A stretch of 23,701 nt of DNA from CAUPWF01 sp964367685 (GTDB taxonomy: Bacteria; Bacillota; Clostridia; Lachnospirales; Lachnospiraceae). Made by a program: the position numbers and the translations under genes. The notes below the pieces were generated by a model, which saw nothing but the letters and a program-made list of their open reading frames with translations, was not told where the DNA came from and did no database searches. Where the stretch lies: assembly GCA_964367685.1 (NCBI GenBank), contig CAYIYM010000028.1:1-23701 (forward strand). Direction: 5' to 3'. Positions 1 through 6,990 of this stretch are shown piece after piece (the stretch's first letter is position 1; every line of letters starts with the position of its first letter).

Positions 1-1
1 A

Positions 2-75
2 CGTGGGTGAGAAGATTCGAACTCCCGGCCTTTTGGTCCGTAGCCAAACGCTCTATCCAGCTGAGCTACACCCAC
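2..75 (-). tRNA. tRNA-Arg (anticodon ACG)
   Basis: The minus strand folds into a full cloverleaf. It has a 7-bp acceptor stem (GTGGGTG/CACCCAC), D stem GCTC/GAGC with GG in the loop, anticodon stem TTTGG/CCAAA, loop CTACGGA, and a T arm with loop TTCGAAT. The anticodon is ACG, whose A34 is normally converted to inosine by TadA. The discriminator is G at position 2 and the next base is T, so CCA is not encoded and must be added after 3' trimming. The gene has its own promoter and lies downstream of ispD on the same strand. Confidence 0.96.
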
Positions 76-98
76 ACGTGTTGTTCACAGCGAAGTTA

Positions 99-127
99 AT
101 AATAACCTAATTCTGATTAAAAGTCAA
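99..127 (-). promoter_or_regulatory. Promoter of tRNA-Arg
   Basis: On the minus strand there is a -35 box TTGACT (127-122), a 17-base spacer and a -10 box TATTAT (104-99). The start point would fall about 15 bases upstream of the mature tRNA. The tRNA can therefore be made independently of the upstream ispD operon. Confidence 0.75.
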
Positions 128-185
128 CACTTTTTTGAAAATTTCAAAAATTTTTTTATCTAAATCTAAAAAGATCATGCACTTG

Positions 186-902
186 CTATAACATGGTTTG
201 CTTTCTTCCTAGAAACAATTCAGCTACTTGCAAATCCTCTGGTGTTGTAATCTTTATATTTTCATAGCTTCCTTCGAAAATCCGAACCCTTTTTCCTCCA
301 AAACTCTCAACAACCATTGCATCATCTGTTACATGGCTATGATCTTGCTTCATCATAGTTTCATAACTATTTTTAATCAGCTTCGCCTCGAAAATCTGAG
401 GTGTTTGTATATTCCACACACTGTTTCTATCTGGTGTTTCCTTTGTTCTTCTGTCTTCATCCACAATTCGAACCGTGTCCTTTGCCAGTACTCCCGCAAC
501 AACAGCTTCATGTGCTTGAACAGCCTCCAACCCACGTACCATTATCTCTTCGGTAAGCATTGGGCGTGCACCATCATGAATGTAGATATAATCTATATTC
601 TCTGAAATATATTGTAATCCTGCATAGACAGAATCATAGCGTTCTCTTCCACCTGCTATAACTGCTTGAATTTTATTCAAGCCATACTGCTCCTTATATA
701 CATTTCTACACATCTCGATTTCTTCTTGCCCTGTAACAAGTATAATCTCTTGAATTATGGTAGAGTCTTGGCACACTCGCAATGAATGATATAGCACAGG
801 ATATCCTTGCACTTCTAAATACTGCTTCGACACTTCTGTCCCCATGCGTTTCCCTTGTCCTGCTGCCAGAACAATTACTGCACATCTTATCTCTCTATTC
901 AT
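186..902 (-). CDS. ispD: 2-C-methyl-D-erythritol 4-phosphate cytidylyltransferase
   Basis: IspD joins CTP and 2-C-methyl-D-erythritol 4-phosphate to give CDP-ME, the third step of the cytosolic MEP route to isoprenoids. The 238-residue length is normal for the family. Visible motifs are the N-terminal nucleotide-binding loop LAAGQGKRMG (about residues 12-21) followed by SKQY, the HDGARP segment near 110, TPQIF near 165, TDDA near 191 and the C-terminal KITTPEDL. The ATG follows the tsaD stop after two bases, and its GGAG site lies inside the end of tsaD, so the two genes are probably translationally coupled. It is the last protein gene of the operon. I see no convincing terminator between it and the tRNA promoter. 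The family call is secure. Confidence 0.95.
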   Translation of the reverse strand: MNREIRCAVIVLAAGQGKRMGTEVSKQYLEVQGYPVLYHSLRVCQDSTIIQEIILVTGQEEIEMCRNVYKEQYGLNKIQAVIAGGRERYDSVYAGLQYISENIDYIYIHDGARPMLTEEIMVRGLEAVQAHEAVVAGVLAKDTVRIVDEDRRTKETPDRNSVWNIQTPQIFEAKLIKNSYETMMKQDHSHVTDDAMVVESFGGKRVRIFEGSYENIKITTPEDLQVAELFLGRKQTML

Positions 903-904
903 CT

Positions 905-1930
905 TTAACGCTCTCCAATTTTCAGATTAGGCACTGCATTTAAATCCCATCCATGTCTCGTTCCTGCTAAATACTCATAGTAAGCTGCCGCACCAATCAT
1001 AGCAGCATTGTCCGTACATAAAATAGGCGTTGGAAAATAAAAAGATATCCCCTCTTTTTCACAAGCTTCTTTCATGCTATTGCGCAGTGTTTGATTCGCC
1101 GCTACACCACCCGCAATCACTAACTTCGTCATACCCTTTGCCTTTGTTGCCGCTATACTTTTTTCAACCAATACATCCACAACTGCTTTTTGAAAAGATG
1201 CCGCTATATCAGCCTGACTATATTCAATTCCTTTCATCCCACAGCCATTAATATAATTAAGTACTGCAGATTTCACACCACTAAAGCTAAAATCGAATTC
1301 ACCTTCCATCTTAGCCCTTGGAAATGGAATTGCTTCCGGATTTCCCTCCTTAGACAATCGGTCAATCTTAGGACCACCAGGATAGCCAAGTCCAATTGCA
1401 CGAGCCACCTTGTCAAATGCTTCTCCTGCCGCATCATCTTGCGTACGCCCCAGTATTTCATAAGAGCCATATTCTTCCACGCTAACCAAATGTGTATGCC
1501 CTCCTGAAACTATCAAACATACAAATGGCGGCTCTAATTCTGCATGAGCAATATAATTGGCAGAAACATGTCCTTCAATGTGATGCACCCCTATTAATGG
1601 GATCTTCTTTGCATAGGCAATTGCCTTTGCTTCTGCAACACCTACAAGTAGTGCTCCAACTAGCCCTGGACCATAAGTTACGCCGATGGCATCAATCTCA
1701 TCTAAGGTAGTATCACTTTCGCTAAGAGCCTCCTCAATCACTTGATTGATTTTCTCAATGTGTTTTCGTGATGCAATTTCCGGAACTACACCACCATATA
1801 ATTTATGTAGATCTATCTGAGAAGAAATAACATTAGACAGAACCGTTCTTCCATTTACTACAACTGCTGCCGCTGTTTCATCACAGGAACTTTCAATTGC
1901 TAAAATTTTAATCTCTTTTTCTGTCATCAT
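905..1930 (-). CDS. tsaD: tRNA N6-adenosine threonylcarbamoyltransferase TsaD
   Basis: TsaD (Kae1/YgjD family) transfers the threonylcarbamoyl group from TC-AMP to A37 of ANN-decoding tRNAs, working with TsaB and TsaE. The 341-residue protein begins with the ASKHA nucleotide-binding signature AIESSCDET (about 11-19). The metal-binding HxxxH is in HHIEGH (H117 and H121). Further signatures are IVSGGHTHL, the GYPGGP stretch and the C-terminal AGGVAANQTLR. The rnz stop codon is followed directly by two ATG codons. The GAGGAG site is 3 bases from the first and 6 from the second, so the second ATG (1927) is the better-spaced start. tsaB, tsaE and rimI are in the same operon; tsaC is not in the window. 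Confidence 0.97.
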   Translation of the reverse strand: MMTEKEIKILAIESSCDETAAAVVVNGRTVLSNVISSQIDLHKLYGGVVPEIASRKHIEKINQVIEEALSESDTTLDEIDAIGVTYGPGLVGALLVGVAEAKAIAYAKKIPLIGVHHIEGHVSANYIAHAELEPPFVCLIVSGGHTHLVSVEEYGSYEILGRTQDDAAGEAFDKVARAIGLGYPGGPKIDRLSKEGNPEAIPFPRAKMEGEFDFSFSGVKSAVLNYINGCGMKGIEYSQADIAASFQKAVVDVLVEKSIAATKAKGMTKLVIAGGVAANQTLRNSMKEACEKEGISFYFPTPILCTDNAAMIGAAAYYEYLAGTRHGWDLNAVPNLKIGER

Positions 1931-2842
1931 CTACTCCTCTGGAAATTCCAACTCAATTGTCATACCATCTTTACCTGCTTTTGCATTTGCAAAAATCAAC
2001 TTCACATCATTCATATACTCTTCTGGCCAAGTAAGTGAAGGGCTATAGTGGGTCAACCACAATTCATCTACTTCTGCTATTTTAGCAAGTTCCGCTGCTT
2101 CATAAAATGTCATATGCTTATATTCTTTCGCCTTATTTGCCTTATCTTTTTCGCCATACATTCCTTCGCAAATAAACAAATCTGAATGTACCGCGTTTTT
2201 TGCAATGGATTCTGTCGGTCTTGTATCTGTTGTATAAGTCACCTTAATTCCTTTACGAGCCTCTCCCATAACCATATCAGGAGTATAAACTTCTCCCTCT
2301 ATTTCTACTACTTCTCCACGCTGTAGAAGCTTCCAATTCTGCACAGGTATATCGAGCGCTTTTGCCTTTTCTAAATTGAATTTTCCTGCACGATCCACCT
2401 CAATTGTATAACCATAACAAAGAACATTATGATTAACACGGAAAGCCTTGAGTCTGTACCCATCTAATTCAAATATTTGCTCAGGACCTTCAATTTCTTT
2501 ATAAATAATAGTAAATGGCAATTCTGGTGCAATTACACGAAGAGCACTCACTACCCTCTCAAGGCCTTTGGGACCAATTAAGGTAAGGGGTTCTCGTCTA
2601 TCTGCATTTCCCATAGTTAATAACAACCCTGGTAAGCCACTAATATGATCCCCATGATAATGGGTAAAACAAATCACATCGATGGGTTTAAAACTCCATC
2701 CCTTTTCTTTGATTGCAATTTGTGTCCCTTCACCGCAATCAATCAATAGGCTACTTCCATTAATTCTTGTCATTAACGCAGTAAGCCAACGGTAAGGCAA
2801 TGGCATCATCCCACCCGTTCCAAGTAAACATACATCTAACAT
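1931..2842 (-). CDS. rnz: Ribonuclease Z
   Basis: RNase Z is a zinc-dependent endonuclease that cleaves pre-tRNA just after the discriminator base, mainly in tRNAs lacking an encoded CCA. The 303-residue length fits the short bacterial form. The metallo-beta-lactamase motif THYHGDH is present (H61, H63, D65, H66), preceded by SLLIDCGEGTQ. The later ligands are in NHN, YTTDTRP and LTHYSPS. The segment around WKLLQRGEVV matches the position of the tRNA-gripping arm. The N-terminal stretch GTGGMMPLPYRW differs from the common Bacillus-type sequence, so a related MBL nuclease is a minor alternative. The start has AGAGG 7-8 bases upstream. The stop abuts tsaD, indicating coupling. Confidence 0.88.
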   Translation of the reverse strand: MLDVCLLGTGGMMPLPYRWLTALMTRINGSSLLIDCGEGTQIAIKEKGWSFKPIDVICFTHYHGDHISGLPGLLLTMGNADRREPLTLIGPKGLERVVSALRVIAPELPFTIIYKEIEGPEQIFELDGYRLKAFRVNHNVLCYGYTIEVDRAGKFNLEKAKALDIPVQNWKLLQRGEVVEIEGEVYTPDMVMGEARKGIKVTYTTDTRPTESIAKNAVHSDLFICEGMYGEKDKANKAKEYKHMTFYEAAELAKIAEVDELWLTHYSPSLTWPEEYMNDVKLIFANAKAGKDGMTIELEFPEE

Positions 2843-2879
2843 ATATTAATCCTCTATTTTCTACTGGTTTTCCTAATTA

Positions 2880-3335
2880 TTATCGACTCTCTAGTATTTT
2901 TTCCATCATTACGCCATCTTCTAACGGATTTGTGTAATATCTTTTTCGTTTTCCTAATACAGAAAATCCATGTTTTTCATATAATTTAATTGCTGATTCA
3001 TTACTTTCTCTTACTTCTAATAAGATTCGATTAATCTCATTTTTATCACAATGCTCCCAAAGTCTTTGTAACATGCGATCTGCAATTCCTTGATTTCGAA
3101 AATCTCTATCTACAGCGATACGTGCAATATCTCCCTCGTCAGCAGCCATATATACAATGAGATATCCGCAGATTTCTGACGCTTCTTTGCCCGAGTATTC
3201 CGAAACTATCATATAAACCAGTTCATGGTCCAAAGATTCTTGAATACTCTTCTCACTCCATCCATCTGAAAATAATTGTTCTTCTAATTGTGCTACTTGT
3301 AACACATCTTGTTGTTTCATTTCCCGAATAATCAT
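2880..3335 (-). CDS. rimI: Ribosomal protein S18-alanine N-acetyltransferase (GNAT)
   Basis: This is a 151-residue GNAT-fold acetyltransferase. Its acetyl-CoA loop is visible as IAVDRDFRNQGIADRML (about residues 82-98), followed by the family's LLEVRESNESAIKLYEKHGF segment and YYTNP near the end. Members with this sequence next to tsaB and tsaD are RimI, which acetylates the N-terminal alanine of ribosomal protein S18; other N-terminal substrates are possible. The ATG lies one base after the tsaB stop (TAGTATG) with only a weak upstream purine run, so translation probably depends on ribosomes finishing tsaB. The RimI call rests on motif pattern plus the tsaB-rimI-tsaD neighbourhood. Confidence 0.92.
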   Translation of the reverse strand: MIIREMKQQDVLQVAQLEEQLFSDGWSEKSIQESLDHELVYMIVSEYSGKEASEICGYLIVYMAADEGDIARIAVDRDFRNQGIADRMLQRLWEHCDKNEINRILLEVRESNESAIKLYEKHGFSVLGKRKRYYTNPLEDGVMMEKILESR

Positions 3336-3336
3336 A

Positions 3337-4047
3337 CTATTTCTTCGCTTCTCTTTCTAATCGTTCTCTTTCTGCCTGAGATACTCTTAGATAATCTGGT
3401 TGATGATCACTCGCTTGTTCCATAATCCCTTTTTTATAATAAAGATGGCCCAATGCACCTACTGCGCCTGCTCGTTGTCGATTACAAAAAGATGGTGCAA
3501 ATGTAAAAGGAACCGTCATTTGTTCTATAATTCGTGTTCTATGTACAGGAACACCGTCTCCTAAGAAGACTACTGTTTGTCCCATTTCATTTAATTTCTC
3601 AATCACTTCGTCCATAGGCAATGCCATCTGGGATTCTATAACTTGAAATTCTCCCTCTCCATCATACTGATACATGCCAGTATAGACTTGTGATCTTCTT
3701 GCATCCATAATAGGGCAGATAATTCCTGATACGCCCACTAATTGATAAGCCATTGCTTCAGCTGTAGGAATGTGTATTAGAGGCTTGTTTAGTGCTAACC
3801 CAAGACCTTTTGCTGTTGCAGCACCAATTCGTAATCCTGTAAATGATCCTGGCCCACCCGAAATTGCAATCGCATCAATTTCAGCGATCTCCATCTCTAA
3901 TTGCTGAAACATTGCATCCAGCATTGGAAGCAATGTTTGTGAATGTGTCTTTTTATAGTTAATCGTATATTCTCCGATCAATTCATTTTCTGCAACAAGT
4001 GCAACACTCGCAACTAAACCTGAACTATCTAACGCTAATATTTTCAT
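3337..4047 (-). CDS. tsaB: t6A biosynthesis protein TsaB
   Basis: TsaB is an inactive paralogue of TsaD. It dimerises with TsaD and, with TsaE, completes the bacterial threonylcarbamoyl transfer complex. The 236-residue length is typical. The N-terminus MKILALDSSG resembles the ASKHA phosphate-binding strand, and the family signature ISGGPGSFTGLRIG is present at about residues 63-76. It lacks the HxxxH metal site of TsaD, as expected. The ATG is preceded by GAGG at suitable spacing. It lies 20 bases downstream of tsaE and is coupled to rimI. Confidence 0.95.
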   Translation of the reverse strand: MKILALDSSGLVASVALVAENELIGEYTINYKKTHSQTLLPMLDAMFQQLEMEIAEIDAIAISGGPGSFTGLRIGAATAKGLGLALNKPLIHIPTAEAMAYQLVGVSGIICPIMDARRSQVYTGMYQYDGEGEFQVIESQMALPMDEVIEKLNEMGQTVVFLGDGVPVHRTRIIEQMTVPFTFAPSFCNRQRAGAVGALGHLYYKKGIMEQASDHQPDYLRVSQAERERLEREAKK

Positions 4048-4067
4048 GTCTTTTCCTCTATTTTCTC

Positions 4068-4493
4068 CTATCTTTTTTCCAATGTGATTCTACGAAATTC
4101 AAATCCCATGGACAAATCTTTCTCTATCACTATTTCTGTGTAATTCTCAGGTAATATTTCTTCAATCAAATTCGCCCATTCAATCATACATACCCCATCG
4201 CCATACACATAATCCTCGAATCCAATCTCATCCATCTCTTCAATATCACCTATCCGATATACGTCAAAGTGATAAAAAGGCACTCTAGTACCTTCGTATT
4301 CTTGCACAATTGTAAAAGTAGGGCTACTAATCGGTTCATCAATCCCTAATCCTTTTGCCAGTCCTTGTGTAAATACTGTCTTCCCAACACCCAAGTCTCC
4401 TACTAAGGTGTATACTTGCCCTGATTTACTTTCTAATCCGATTTTCTTCCCAAGTTCAAATGTTTCCTGGGCACTTCTTGTTTCAATAATCAT
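4068..4493 (-). CDS. tsaE: tRNA threonylcarbamoyladenosine biosynthesis ATPase TsaE
   Basis: TsaE is a small P-loop ATPase that binds the TsaBD dimer and resets it between catalytic cycles of t6A synthesis. The 141-residue protein has Walker A GDLGVGKT at residues 32-39. The family segments ISSPTFTIVQEY and FYHFDVYRI (about 56-80) follow, then the Walker-B-like MIEWANLI near residue 103. Length and order match the family. The ATG is preceded by AAGAGG. It follows the YcxB-like gene after 19 bases and is the first of the tRNA-modification genes. Confidence 0.95.
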   Translation of the reverse strand: MIIETRSAQETFELGKKIGLESKSGQVYTLVGDLGVGKTVFTQGLAKGLGIDEPISSPTFTIVQEYEGTRVPFYHFDVYRIGDIEEMDEIGFEDYVYGDGVCMIEWANLIEEILPENYTEIVIEKDLSMGFEFRRITLEKR

Positions 4494-4512
4494 ATTAACC
4501 TCTTAATTTATT

Positions 4513-5022
4513 CTAATAATTCACAGATTTTATTTTAACTCGTGAATTATCCACATGTGTGTAAATCATTTTTACAACTTCACCATATTCTTCACCCATT
4601 GCCTCTTTGGGAAGAATGAAAGCTCGCATCCTAGTAAAATAAACAATAATTGACATATTTGTTTCCACTACTTTTCGAATCGAGTCCCACGCCACATTAT
4701 CTGCTTCGTCCTCTTGACTAATGGTAATCCCTGACTCTGTTAGTTCATAGCTAATTGGCTTTTTAAACATTGGTGTTTTTTTAACTTGCTTTCTTGCACG
4801 ATTCCATAATAACAATGGGTTAATGAACACAAATAATATTCCCATTAACACCAAAATCAGTGCAGGTTGTGAAAATCCTCTCCCTAAGCTTCTTCCACCT
4901 ACAAACATACAAACAATTCCAAATATAGTTCCTATAATTCCATTTAGGCTTGTATATGTATGCTGTAACAAAAAATTGTACATAATCTTAACCGACATTT
5001 TCACTTCTATTTTAATTGACAT
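4513..5022 (-). CDS. YcxB-like membrane protein
   Basis: This predicted 169-residue membrane protein has two hydrophobic segments near the N-terminus (about residues 25-45 and 52-72). A soluble domain follows, with the pattern YELTESGI...W..I.KVVET...IVYF...AFILPKEAM. That pattern is characteristic of YcxB-type C-terminal domains, whose function is unknown. I place the start at the ATG at 5022, which has GGAGG at 5035-5031 with 8 bases of spacing. An in-frame TTG at 5037 overlaps that site and is unlikely to be used. It is the first gene of the tsaEB-rimI-rnz-tsaD-ispD operon by spacing (19 bases to tsaE). Any link to tRNA modification is only positional. Confidence 0.8.
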   Translation of the reverse strand: MSIKIEVKMSVKIMYNFLLQHTYTSLNGIIGTIFGIVCMFVGGRSLGRGFSQPALILVLMGILFVFINPLLLWNRARKQVKKTPMFKKPISYELTESGITISQEDEADNVAWDSIRKVVETNMSIIVYFTRMRAFILPKEAMGEEYGEVVKMIYTHVDNSRVKIKSVNY

Positions 5023-5035
5023 TTTCTCTTCCTCC

Positions 5036-5075
5036 AAAAAATCAGTATGCTATAAGATTATAACATACTGATTTT
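5036..5075 (-). terminator. Rho-independent terminator of ribU
   Basis: On the minus strand a 12-bp perfect stem (AAAATCAGTATG with CATACTGATTTT) extends through a G-T wobble into five more A-T pairs and ends in a run of six T. It begins 40 bases after the ribU stop. The T run directly abuts the GGAGG ribosome site of the next gene. Confidence 0.8.
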
Positions 5076-5085
5076 AGAATTTAAA
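5057..5085 (-). promoter_or_regulatory. Predicted promoter of the YcxB-like/tsa operon
   Basis: On the minus strand a perfect extended -10 (TG, one base, TATAAT at 5062-5057) sits 17 bases downstream of TTTAAA (5085-5080), a 4/6 match to TTGACA. The start point would fall about 10-15 bases before the GGAGG of the YcxB-like gene. The -10 box is in the loop-proximal part of the ribU terminator hairpin. Function is inferred from sequence only. Confidence 0.55.
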
Positions 5086-5114
5086 GTACTCCTATCGACT
5101 ATTCAATTTTACAA

Positions 5115-5735
5115 CTAATTATTTCTAAAAATTGTAGAGTTATTAATCTTCTTATAACTTATAAACACTACAATTGATACAACAACTCCCTTTACGAAGT
5201 TAAATGGTGCAACAGCATATGCTACAAATGTAAATAAATTTGTAATGTTCCCATTAATCATGGTTCCCATTTCAACTAAGCCTTCGATTGGCATATGGAA
5301 TGCCACTGCATAAGTTGGTAATAATAAATACGCATTTAGAAAACATCCGATTACTGTCATAAAGATTGTTCCTACTGCTAATCCGATTAGTGCTCCTTTT
5401 TTTGTACGATTCTTACGATAAATGATACCCGCTGGGACACACATTGAGCAGCCTATAATAAAATTTGCTAATTCTCCAACGCCTGCTGTCACACTTCCAT
5501 CAATGATGAAATTCAACAAAATTTTAATTAACTCAATAACTGCGCCTGCTAATGGTCCCATCATAAAACAACCAATCAGAACTGGCACTTCACTTAAGTC
5601 TAATTTGTAAAATGCTGGTGCAAATGGCATTGGAATTTCGAATAACATCAATACTGATGCCAACGCTGCTAACATTCCCACTTGTGTTATTTTTCTTGCG
5701 TTTACTACTTTTACTGTCATTGTCTCTGTACTCAT
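5115..5735 (-). CDS. ribU: Riboflavin ECF transporter S component (RibU family)
   Basis: RibU is the substrate-binding membrane subunit of an energy-coupling-factor importer that takes up riboflavin (FMN precursor). It uses the shared EcfA, EcfA' and EcfT module, which is not in this window. The 206-residue protein has about six hydrophobic segments. The N-terminal conserved segment KITQVGMLAALASVLMLFE is followed by a KLDLSEVPVLIGCFMMGP segment, which is typical of RibU. The C-terminus is short and basic. The ATG has AGGAG upstream. It is alone in its transcription unit, between an FMN riboswitch/attenuator and a terminator. That placement independently supports a flavin substrate. Confidence 0.92.
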   Translation of the reverse strand: MSTETMTVKVVNARKITQVGMLAALASVLMLFEIPMPFAPAFYKLDLSEVPVLIGCFMMGPLAGAVIELIKILLNFIIDGSVTAGVGELANFIIGCSMCVPAGIIYRKNRTKKGALIGLAVGTIFMTVIGCFLNAYLLLPTYAVAFHMPIEGLVEMGTMINGNITNLFTFVAYAVAPFNFVKGVVVSIVVFISYKKINNSTIFRNN

Positions 5736-5829
5736 ATCTCTCCTTCTTTCTCCTCTTTTTGAGGTAACTAGATTGTATTTTACAATCTAACTTAAAGAAT
5801 TCTTCGCATTTAGTTTTCATGATTTCAAT

Positions 5830-5862
5830 AAAAAAATCCCCGAATATTAATTCAGGGATTTT
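5830..5862 (-). terminator. Attenuator terminator of the FMN riboswitch
   Basis: On the minus strand an 11-bp stem (AATCCCTGAAT with ATTCGGGGATT) closes a short TAAT loop and is followed by a run of T residues. It lies between the aptamer and ribU, about 95 bases before the start codon. This is the expected place for a premature terminator formed when FMN is bound. Confidence 0.9.
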
Positions 5863-5910
5863 AGATATCACGTATACTCTAATGTTTATATGGTCTATAA
5901 TAACCAAATA

Positions 5911-6028
5911 ATCTTCTCTCATCCAGACTTTACTGTCGGTACTGGAATTGCACCAGTTCAGCCATCTATATACATAGACAGGTCGCGGACTATACCGCCG
6001 GTTGGGAATTTAACCCTACCCCGAAGAA
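5911..6028 (-). promoter_or_regulatory. FMN riboswitch (RFN element)
   Basis: The minus strand carries the conserved RFN blocks in order: TTCGGGGTAGGG, AATTCCCAACCGGCGGTA, AGTCCGCGA, a variable arm, CTGGTGCAATTCCAGTACCGACAG, and finally AGTCTGGATGAGAGAAGAT. Matching end segments form P1. The aptamer binds FMN and represses the downstream gene, here ribU, through the terminator that follows. The block written above that exceeds others in length is split by helices in the RNA. The match to the conserved sequence is nearly complete, so this call is firm. Confidence 0.96.
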
Positions 6029-6056
6029 TTGCTTTTTTAATTTTTAATTCTAGAAA

Positions 6057-6085
6057 ATTATATCACATTCGTAACATGACCACAA
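6057..6085 (-). promoter_or_regulatory. Promoter of the FMN riboswitch/ribU unit
   Basis: On the minus strand there is an extended -10 (TG, one base, TATAAT at 6062-6057) 17 bases downstream of TTGTGG (6085-6080). The transcript would start shortly before the aptamer. The promoter begins just after the yitT stop codon. Confidence 0.75.
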
Positions 6086-6098
6086 GTTTTTTCTAATG

Positions 6099-6962
6099 CT
6101 AATGCTTTCCATATTCTCGATCTAAAGAAAAGCCACGTCCTTTTACTTCATTAATTTGGCTAATTGTAATAAAAGCCTTCGGATCAATAGCTTGAATCGT
6201 TTGATTCACTTCATATAATTTTCGATTTTGAGTGATACATAATACCGCACTCTGCTCTTTTCCATGAAGCCCTGTTTCAATTTTCACTAAGGTTGCTCCT
6301 ACTTCTAAATCCGAAAGTAACTTGCTTTTAATCTCTTTGTAATGTTCTGATATCACAAAAAGTTGAATTTGTGATTGCCCTACTACAGTTACTTTTCCAA
6401 TTACTACGGTACAAATAACCAAAGCTAAAACACCATATAATACCTGCTCTGCTGTTGAAAACATTACTTGCAATCCAATAATAATTACATCTACTGTATA
6501 TACACACACAGCAATAGGCACATGGAATTTCTTATTAATTACCAATGCTAAAATATCTGATCCCCCTGTGGAAGATCCTGCTCTAATAATAACCCCAATC
6601 CCCAATCCAAGAAGCAATCCAGCATAGATGACAGAAAGTAATACATTGTCTGTCAAATTTTGAATTCCTGGAATTCGTTCAACAATCTCTAACATAATTG
6701 GATAGAACACCGTACTCATTATTGTCTTAATTGCAAATGCACGTCCTAGATTTAATGCGCCTAATAAAAACAAAATAATATTAACAAAAAAGATAATAAT
6801 CGATAAATCTATTTCTGGTAAGTAATGGCTTATGGTTAATCCAAGGCCTGTTGCGCCGCCCATAACTAATCCAATCGGAACTACAAATGCTGCTACAACA
6901 AATGCAAGCAATGCATTTCCTACTAGTACAGTTATCACCATTTTCATCGTTTTTATATTCAT
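6099..6962 (-). CDS. YitT family membrane protein (DUF2179 C-terminal domain)
   Basis: This 287-residue protein has five or six hydrophobic segments in the first two thirds. It opens with the YitT-type pattern VVPIGLVMGGATGLGLTISH (about residues 27-46) and carries RAGSSTGGSDILALVI (about 127-142), a hallmark of the family. The last about 80 residues form a soluble domain, with VVGQSQIQLFVIS..., ATLVKIETGLHGKEQSAVLCI and a stretch ending FITISQINEVKGRGF, that matches the DUF2179 pattern. Transport activity is assumed for the family but no substrate is established here. It starts 28 bases after tex with a good GGAGAGG site, so tex and yitT are probably co-transcribed. Confidence 0.9.
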   Translation of the reverse strand: MNIKTMKMVITVLVGNALLAFVVAAFVVPIGLVMGGATGLGLTISHYLPEIDLSIIIFFVNIILFLLGALNLGRAFAIKTIMSTVFYPIMLEIVERIPGIQNLTDNVLLSVIYAGLLLGLGIGVIIRAGSSTGGSDILALVINKKFHVPIAVCVYTVDVIIIGLQVMFSTAEQVLYGVLALVICTVVIGKVTVVGQSQIQLFVISEHYKEIKSKLLSDLEVGATLVKIETGLHGKEQSAVLCITQNRKLYEVNQTIQAIDPKAFITISQINEVKGRGFSLDREYGKH

Positions 6963-6990
6963 AACTTAGTACCTCTCCAATTTATACATT

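Noticed and set aside
128..160. AT-only hairpin between ispD and the tRNA promoter
   Set aside because: The TTTTTGA/TCAAAAA stem has almost no G-C pairs and no proper T run after it on the minus strand, so it is not a convincing terminator.
5590..5922. 110-codon open frame on the minus strand overlapping ribU and its leader
   Set aside because: It runs through the attenuator and the 5' end of ribU in another frame and has a low-complexity Lys/Arg/Ser product. The leader is explained by the FMN riboswitch.
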